Below are positions 56,406-64,000 of a stretch of 64,000 nt of DNA, in pieces. Source of the DNA: Gonatopus flavifemur (lineage: Eukaryota > Arthropoda > Insecta > Hymenoptera > Dryinidae); NCBI GenBank assembly GCA_018340375.1, contig JAFFJZ010000046.1, positions 372,001-436,000 on the forward strand, given 5' to 3'. The notes beneath the pieces are model-generated. The model was given only the letters and a program-made list of their open reading frames with translations. It was not told the DNA's origin and ran no database searches. The position numbers and the translations under genes were made by a program. Position 1 is the stretch's first letter, and the number at the start of each line of letters is the position of its first letter.

Positions 56406-59400
56406 TTATGAACATTGAATGTCACAAATGAATTGAGGATTATCTGAGGGAGAATGCGTATTTCCCGCACTTTTTATCTGCCCAATCAACTGGAATATAG
56501 TACTCACATCGAAAAGCCCCTACGAGGGTAGCGCGCCCTACCAGTCGGGAGATATGGGTTGTGACGTGCCCGTCAAAGTATTTCGTCTGGAAGAGATTAT
56601 GGAGGATTGATTATAACAGTCAATTTGAAAAGCATTGCAACGATAATCCTTATCTGCGTATCATTACAAATGCAATACTTTGGCTCCGTCTAGATCCGTC
56701 GTGGAACGTTGCCCTCCTCAGCGTCACTGTGAAACAGGAAGATTAGAAAGCACCCCGTAGAACTCAGTGAGTACGCCTGTGAATAATAGTCATAAAATCC
56801 ATTGTACCAGTAGGAAAGAGAGAAGGAACTACACATAACTTACGACTCGGATGTGTTGTCGAAGTGAATACCTGTAAAAGAATCATATGAGATTAGATGA
56901 TTGAATTGATTGATCAATAAACCTTCATGCATACTTGTCATAGACGAGATCAAAACCACGGTGAGTGTCACTCGTGATGAATCATATTCGACACAAACAA
57001 GGTTACACTCACACGAAAACACAACAATACACTTGTCACTAACTAAATTAACTGATTACCAATCGATTAAAACACGCGAAATCATAGTTAATTCACGCGA
57101 CACGCGAAATTTGACTGGAAGTGAACTAACACGTCCACCATATTGGTTTTGCCAAACGCACCGCGCATCGGCAACAATGACACGGGACAGAAGTGTATTA
57201 GAGAAGGATACACCCATGCTAACATATCTGTGATATGTAACCGATAGGCAGCGTATCGTTGCTCGCGCTGAGGATTAAACGTAGCGGGGATTTTACGAAG
57301 GTGCTGGCGTGAGGTTAGACACTCCTCTTCTCTATGGCTCACAGAAGCGTCCTGTCTTTCGGTAAGCATCTCAAGGATTAGAATCTGTCTGGCTGTGGTC
57401 ACGAACATCACACATGGACCGGATTCTGTGCATTGATACTCGCAGATAGTTTGATGGGTTGATTGGGGGAGGTGGGAGGAATGGTTATACTCTCCTCGAA
57501 GATGGAGATTGTTTAGGAAAAGGGGTTTTTCAGTGGCACTGCTCAGCCAATTAGAGGAAAGATTGGGAGAATGATCCTGGGGCCAACTTCTTACGGTTAC
57601 TTCTGTTAAGGCCAACCTTGTGAAGCCAATCAAAAGACTTGATCAAGACCACTGTGCTCTGAACTAATCAGAAGCTCGCTCCGAGGTTTAGACAACGCGT
57701 ACGCAAGTTGAAAGACCCAGTTAACTGAGACTGATTGGTCCGGTCTGAATCAATCAGATCACTCAGATCCGCGGAATCTAGAAGAATCATTTGAATCCTC
57801 ATTGTTCCCTTCGGCATGTTCTGAAACTCGTTCACAACGCACCTAGCTTGATCCGACACCCACTCCACATCTCTAACATGTAAAGCGTAGCATATCACGT
57901 GTGCACGCGTTAGGCGTATATGGTCCCAACCAATAAGATAACATTCCGTCAGATCTCAGTCGTATTTCTTGTATATTACATGTATCAAAGATATTTGTTC
58001 AGCTTCATGGTTTTGGTATCAATTTTAAGTATCATCTTGTGCAATGCAACAGACTACACGATTGGTTGAATTGATACAGTTCAATCGAACTTGTATTCAT
58101 CCTGAACTTCGGTCGAGGATCGTTTACAATAGATCATTGCTTAAACTTCAAACGGGTTGATTTTCTTGATTTGATAATATGTGACCCGCGTTCCTCAACT
58201 CAGATCAAAAGAATCTATTACTGGAAAAAATTGAATTTGTAAGATATTGTCAAGATTTCCGACTTTAGAGTCATTTTTGAGATACTTTCAAGTTGGAGAG
58301 GAAGAAAGCTGGGCTTTTTTCCTATAAGAATACGTAGGGAATAAGACTGGATGAGAATTGAGAGTGGGTGAATGAAACGCTTGAAGAACTCAGGGAACTC
58401 GGGTTGATCCAGCAAAGCCGGCACGCGAGGAAGCAAGCAGAATTAAGGGTTCAGAAATCTCACAAGACTATGTGATATAATTCATCACGTACATTCATCT
58501 TGTCAGCAACAACCGTGAACCAATAAAAGTGTCTTCAATTGCCAGTCACATTGACTTTCGAAATGACACGGCATGAGACAATAGTCGCCTCTCTGTATAG
58601 CTGGAATATGTTTGTAAATAAATCTAATGTCCTCATAATTGATGTGAACAAACGGAAAGGAGTTCAAAAGATGTGAACAACACAACATATTCAATAATTT
58701 GTCTTCTGTCACATATGACAGTATATTACAAAGTACACCGAATTGAATGTGTTATGGAAATAGCTTGATTTTAAATTCATGCCTGCATAAGGTATTTCGG
58801 TCACGCTCTCTGAGGTGTGAAGTGAGTATGTGTACGTTAATGTTCGTTAGCTGTAAGTACTGCTTGATCTGTTTCAAATTCGATCGATTTCGAATCAGTC
58901 GTTGCGAAGCGTTCTCTCGAGCCTCTTGATTTGTATGCGTTGCGTATCGGGCAGTGAGCTCTCTTTGTTTGCGCTTACGCGTGTGCTGGTGTGTTACAGT
59001 TTATGGTAAAATTGTCAACTCGCTTAAAATACAACTTTGTTGAGTTTGTTCGGAGTGCATGGCCCTATGCCTGTATGATTACGATTTGTGGAAAGGTGTA
59101 TGCGAGATTCGCGGCAACTCACTGCTCCGATTTGCTCGGTGTGAAGCAACGGCTCCGCGTTAATTATCTAAACGAGTTCATAATTTCCTACTCGGAAAGT
59201 GCGACCTTTTGTGCTTATATGCACTTTTGGACATCACTTTTTATAACAAAAAACCGAGTCAAGAGTCGGCATTTTTTTGATTCGGAATCGTTTTATTAAA
59301 GTTATTTGTTAATTTAACATTTCTTCTGATAAGCAATTTTTATACATTCCACCATCCAATTCCATTTCAGAATGTGTTGTTTTGTTCACATCTCTTGGAC

Positions 59401-60699
59401 TCCATATATTGTCATTTATGACAAAGTACACCGGATTCAACGTGCCATCTTGTTTATATTTTACGAACTTTCTCCCGGCAACGTGTTTGCACACATCAAC
59501 CCGAGAACTGTATACGTATTGTTTTCACCCCTCATACTGTATACATGGGTCCACGGGACCCGGCTGACGAAATGTGCTGTAATTAGTAACGATAGTGGAT
59601 GATTCCCGGCAATGGGTTGAAGATCGGAAGACCAAACTGTAAGCCACATACTCAGATGAATGAAAATAGAATCCAATCATGAGTACGTTTCTCTCCACCC
59701 ATTCTTGTAGTAGCGAATCACCGACGCACCGCAAGACGACATGGATTTGAAAAAACGCTCAGGGTCCACTAGACCCAGATATACACTTCTAGGGTAGATT
59801 TTGAGGGGTTGGTTTTGAGGGGTCGCTTTTATAGTTCAAAGGGTTGTTGCTGACAATTTGAATGTATGTAAATACATTGAGCATACAACTATTTGAATTC
59901 AAAGACATTATGAAAATAACCGATAATGAAATATTGGATTGCAGTAACAGATTAATTATCCTACCGAATTATTATCAAGTGTTGGGTGTTGGTTTTCACG
60001 GATCGTGCAGCCTAGATTCTACGAGAGCTGAGTATAGGAATGGTCTCTTTGTACTCTGGGAGATCTCTGGTGGCACATTTTCTCCCACGATAAGTACGTG
60101 AGGAAATGCGAGCAGCGACCATTGCTTGCATTGGGTGGGGCCTAATGATCCTGCTGACCCAGAGCTCTCTCATTAGAGGAATTCATCACCTTCGACACGC
60201 CTTCAGCCATCGGCAGAGTCAACGAAGTTGACGAATCAAATACGCGTGAAGGAGAACACACTCTCAATGACCGATTCAAGACGTGAATGACGCGAGGTTG
60301 TCGAAGTCCTGCGTTGTGATTGAGTCGGACCTTTCGGGAAGAAATTTCAACGTGGTTGATTGAGTATGAATAATTATTTCCTCGATCTGAAGGTGTTTCG
60401 ATAACGAACTAAAATTGTAAAAAACAACCGTGTGAAGAACTGTGGAAAGTGTGGAACCGTGATTTAAATAGTATAAACCATTCTGTACGAGATGTACGTG
60501 ATTTGAGAATGATTGAAGGAATACCTCCAAAACTTCCATCCTGTCGCGGGAAATACACGATAATATAAATATACATATAGGGCATTCTTTGTCAGATCAG
60601 CCAGCCCCCCTGCGCATTTCAATTCTTGAGATGAAGAATGTTTGATGGGCTTGAAATTTTCGTTGGAGTGTCTACTTTTCAATGCCGTATAGTACTTTC
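56406..60699. other. no gene recognised
   Basis: About 4.3 kb without a supported gene or clear repeat. A minus-strand frame at 57088-57633 has no recognisable domain. A CCATATTGG word near 57139 resembles the satellite's ATGG box but is isolated. Confidence 0.3.
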
Positions 60700-61730
60700 C
60701 GAACATGGCGACTATTCAACCAATATGGCGGCGGGAAGAGAGAGGGAACGTGATGATGATGATCAAAACCGGTCATAAAACTATGATACACGGGGGTTGG
60801 ATGATTCTGTGGATTGGCACATGCAATTCGAGCATCTCGGATTCATTGCATCCAGTTGGAATATTGGAATTGCAAATGGTGGATCCAATATGGCGGCCGG
60901 AATTTCAGAATGACTCCGAATTCTCTGAAATGTGGTGGAAAGGGGTTTTTGGGGTCGCTGATGGCGGACCCGAACTCAGATTTCTGGAATTACAAATGGC
61001 GAATCCAATATGGCGGTCAGAGAATTTCTAATTCACTTTGATTTGTGGAAACATTACCATCCTTAGGGTTCTTCGGTCGCTGATCACGAATCCGGACTCA
61101 GATTTTAGGAATTGCAAATCTCGAATCCAATATGGCGGCCGGAATTCCAGAATCATTCCGAATTCCCTGAAACATGGGTGCAAGGAGTTTTTCGGGTCGC
61201 TCATGATGAATCCGAACTCAGATTTCCGGAATTACGAATGGAGAATCCAATATGGAGGTTGGGCAAAATTTAATTCGCTTCAATTTATGGAAACATCAAC
61301 ATTCTGAGGGTTTTGTGGTTGCTGATCACGAATCCGGACTCAGATTCCCGGAATTGCAAATGGCCAATCTAATACAGCGGTCGGAAAAATTCTAAATCTC
61401 TTGAATTTGTCAGAACCTTGTCATACTGGGGTTTTTGGGTTCGCTGATCACAGATCTGGACTCAGATTTCCGGAATTGCGAATGAAGAATCCAATATGGC
61501 GATCGGAAAAATTCAAAGTCTCTTAAATTTGTGAAAGCATTGTCATACTGAGGTTTTTGAAGTCGCTGATCAAGAATTCGGACTCAGATTTCTGGAATTA
61601 CGGATAGTGGATGGCGTTAGGAGAAATTGAAAATAAGGGAAATTTGAGAGAGGAGTGTCGTACGGGAGTTTGAGGGATCGCCGATACACATTCGAACCCA
61701 GATTTCCGGAATTATGAATGGAAGATTCAA
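60700..61730 (+). repeat. ~120-base tandem satellite with AATATGGCGGC boxes
   Basis: Units anchored on the GGACTCAGATTTCCGGAATT word occur at about 60972, 61095, 61214, 61336, 61458, 61579 and 61695, a period of 115-127 bases, with weaker copies upstream. Each unit has AATTGCAAATGGCGAATCCA, then AATATGGCGG, and a GGGTCGCTGATCACGAAT block. AATATGGCGGC is exact at 60722, 60887 and 61129, and near-exact at 61007, 61249 and 61493. The open frames here are only the repeat read through. Confidence 0.9.
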
Positions 61731-62202
61731 TGTGAAAATTCATGACGGTCTGGATATGAGAAATCATCCGCCCTCTAAAGTATACCTTTGGTCTGAAAAA
61801 CGTCTGGTCGTCGATTACGAAATTGAGGTCACATTCCTAAAATCGGAATGGACGCACCACGTACAATTATCGACAAAGACATTCAATATGATGGAAACAA
61901 ATATCATACTCATTTCAGGAATTATTTGGGGACTGGTTGCACAAATCCGCGGACTTTCAATGGACTCCATTCCAATAAAACTCCTTGCAAATCTTCTCTG
62001 ACCCTAACGATGAATACTGCTGGTTTTCAGCTTGTGGATTTGTGTATTCAGGCTTCAAGCTGTCGGCATGAGCATAACCCAATGTGCACCACGAGGAGGT
62101 TGCGCGATCAGATTTTGCACATCGAATGGCCCTGAAAAAGGCCAGTTATTGTAACATCTCTATCAATCAGCAATTGTCCAACTCAGCGCACGTACCTCAT
62201 GG
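61731..62202. other. non-coding, nothing recognised
   Basis: Between the satellite and the transposase pseudogene; no supported feature. Confidence 0.35.
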
Positions 62203-63898
62203 TTATCCATTTGGCCACCACACTCTGTTCCTATCATCATTCGAGTACCTCTTGATGAGCACTCCATTATTGGATCCTATCACAAAACCGTGGTTCTTGA
62301 GAATCTCAGGTACAGGTTGGGCATTCTCGAATCGTTTGTTGAGTTTCCGTCTCATCTTCTCGTGATATGTTTTATCATAGTACATAATGCCTATGGTTTC
62401 AAAATTACTCTTTGCCCAACTGTAGAGTTTTTGAGGCGTCAATATGCCATTTTGAGGTTTGGCAGTCAGACTCGCTCTATATGCTTCTCTCTTGAATGTA
62501 GCACCAATCCCGTCACAAGCACCTTCATCATTCAGCGTCAATACTAGAATCTTCTTTGTGCTGAATCAAGTTCGCGATTTGAAATTTATTTTTGAAATGC
62601 TGCTTCGCTCCGTCACTGGTATAAATAATCTTGTTGACTTTTTTCACATTTCGTTGGATTTGAGGAATTCACAAAGTCTGAATAGCATAAACAGCGGAGG
62701 TGTCGTGTTTTAACCTTCCAGATAAGAAAATAAAACTCTTGTGCTCAACAACAGGTCCTTACTTATCATAATAAATGGCAGGGAATACGGTGCATTAATT
62801 GTTGTTGAAATGGAATGCTTGTGAAGCATCCTGGCAAACATACGCGTAGTTTTCAGAAAAATCAAACGTCACCAGTACTTCACCATCGCGGAGATTGTGT
62901 TTTCTTTCTTGGATGAAAAGATTTTGTTGCTTTGGGATGAATGAATGGAGTTCCAGAATTGTCAGTCTATTGCACAATTCGAGTATGAAATCATCAATTT
63001 TCATGATTTCTGTTCGTAGAGTTGAACGATCCGTTGCCGTCCAAACTGAACATTGAATGTCTGTGATGAATGAATTCTCTAGTAGATCATTTAATTTCTT
63101 CGAAAACTGTGAAACTCCTGGACAATCATCACATGCATCAAGATAGCAATCAGCCCCAGGTTTTTCACAAACAATTTCATTGAGGCAGTCTTTGTAGTTC
63201 GTTAGTGGCTTTTTTGTATCCAAGGTCAGCTTTTGAATATCAATTGCATCCAACATCAATTTTGCATTTTGATGTATTGTGCAAACACCAACTGAGTGTC
63301 TTCCACAAGCTCCAGGGAGTATGCAACTTTTTGGTCTGAGTCTAGCGAACGCGCTACAGCTGATATTATCTTCTGGGTGAGACTGTTGGAATACAGTGTG
63401 AAGTTCTTTCAAACCCACACGTAGAGACGTTTCTGTTTCAACGTTCGCTCTCCATTAATCCTCCCAGAAACGACATCTTTCTTTCCAGGCATTATCCTAC
63501 TGTTTATGTCACTGGTATAAAATCCATTTACTTTTTGTAAAATTGCTTGAGAGTTTTTTCCCCTCCCTTGCAATGCTATCAGGTAAAATGCCGGATTTGG
63601 ACTTCAATTTCTCCGATTTGTTGGCCAAGTATCGCGTTGTATCGAATTCTTGGGCGATTTTTCTCACACTCCAAGGTGATGGGGCGATAGTCAAAATTTG
63701 TAATCTCAATGGATTGTTGGATTCGAAGGTTGAAAATTTCCGCTTGAGTTCATCCAGCATTCCTTCCAGTTCAATTTCTCTGTTTGAGCGTGTATAATTA
63801 GAACCTTCGTATGTCTCATTCTCCACTGGGACATCCATTTCCATCGAACTCTCAATACCATCAATATTTTCACTGATATCATTGGATTCATCAACCAC
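62203..63898 (-). pseudogene. multicopy DDE-type transposase gene, heavily broken
   Basis: Minus-strand pieces follow the order of a family common in arthropods and cnidarians: an N-terminal helix-turn-helix-like part (63898-63509), MPGKKDVVSGR (about 63495), FARLRPKSCILPGACGRH and VCTIHQNAKLM (63418 onward), DRSTLRTE, DFSENYAYVCQDASQAFH, LKHDTSAVYAIQ, TSDGAKQHFKN (about 62600), then GACDGIGATFKREAYRASL (62541-62203). The acidic residues in DFSENY and TSDGA are probably catalytic. Lesions include frame changes between 63509 and 63418, TAA after FHFNNN near 62795 and again soon after, and loss of roughly ten codons before GACDG with a frame change. The element's ends are not identified; the C-terminus may be truncated at 62203. 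Confidence 0.8.
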
Positions 63899-64000
63899 TC
63901 GTCAACTTGTAATTTTTACGATGAACCCTTTGTCATACATGCATCACAAATTCTAGAATTCGCGGATAGGTGAGGAAATTTCTGTGACATAACCTGCGAT
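63899..64000. other. flank of the transposase pseudogene
   Basis: A hundred bases, no feature recognised. Confidence 0.3.

Noticed and set aside
57088..57633. 181-residue minus-strand frame
   Set aside because: Longest frame in an otherwise blank region, but no recognisable domain and unusual composition; not supported as a gene.
60705..61307. Frames encoding repeated PIWRPE / IQYGGR words
   Set aside because: Translation of the ~120-base satellite in several phases.

Overview
This window reads as a transposon-dense, AT-rich stretch of an animal nuclear genome, most likely an insect. The evidence is GT-AG introns, three non-LTR retrotransposon families, Tc1, piggyBac-like, hAT, CMC (CACTA-like) and Mutator-like DNA elements, and multicopy transposon proteins that I know mainly from arthropod and cnidarian genomes. 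I found no convincing host gene. Family names come from recognising motifs by eye; no search was run.

Layout. 1-3475 is non-coding apart from a small palindrome-rich element (945-1351). 3476-13774 looks like one DNA element with long inverted ends made of ~270-base units. It carries a broken gene (12460 down to 5255) of the multicopy 'CYFCLT ... GERMHQD' protein family. That gene is split by a non-LTR retrotransposon (LINE-A, about 6612-12000), itself split by a Tc1 element (7761-9028). A TTAA-flanked element (13191-13711) sits in the right end. 14745-15215 is an RTE-type 3' fragment with an ATG microsatellite. 17300-20431 is a second, 5'-truncated LINE (LINE-B). 21085-23040 is a near-perfect fold-back element. 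24388-24972 is a TA-flanked MITE.

26623-38992 is the most notable object: a 12.4 kb CMC/EnSpm-like transposon that looks intact. Its ends start CACTG, it has palindromic subterminal repeat arrays at both ends, and it carries two same-strand genes. The first is a 976-residue C2H2-finger DDE transposase (31160-34090). The second is a six-exon, 549-residue gene (34639-37609) whose first two exons encode a clear CIDE-N domain. No stop or frameshift is visible in either.

39129-39718 is a piggyBac-like remnant. 41163-53370 is a large inverted repeat with several younger insertions: a 5.3 kb long-TIR transposon (41781-47073) encoding a 'SDGCGGQNKN' DDE-type protein, itself hit by a pogo/Tc1-type MITE (44145-44726), and a 1.49 kb CACGG-ended element (51624-53113) whose empty site is preserved in the other arm. 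55430-56405 is a fold-back element. 60700-61730 is a ~120-base satellite carrying AATATGGCGGC boxes. 62203-63898 is another broken DDE transposase gene.

The genes do not form a host pathway; they are the enzymes and accessory proteins of separate mobile elements. Only the transposase plus CIDE-N gene pair looks potentially functional. The insertion order can be read from the nesting.
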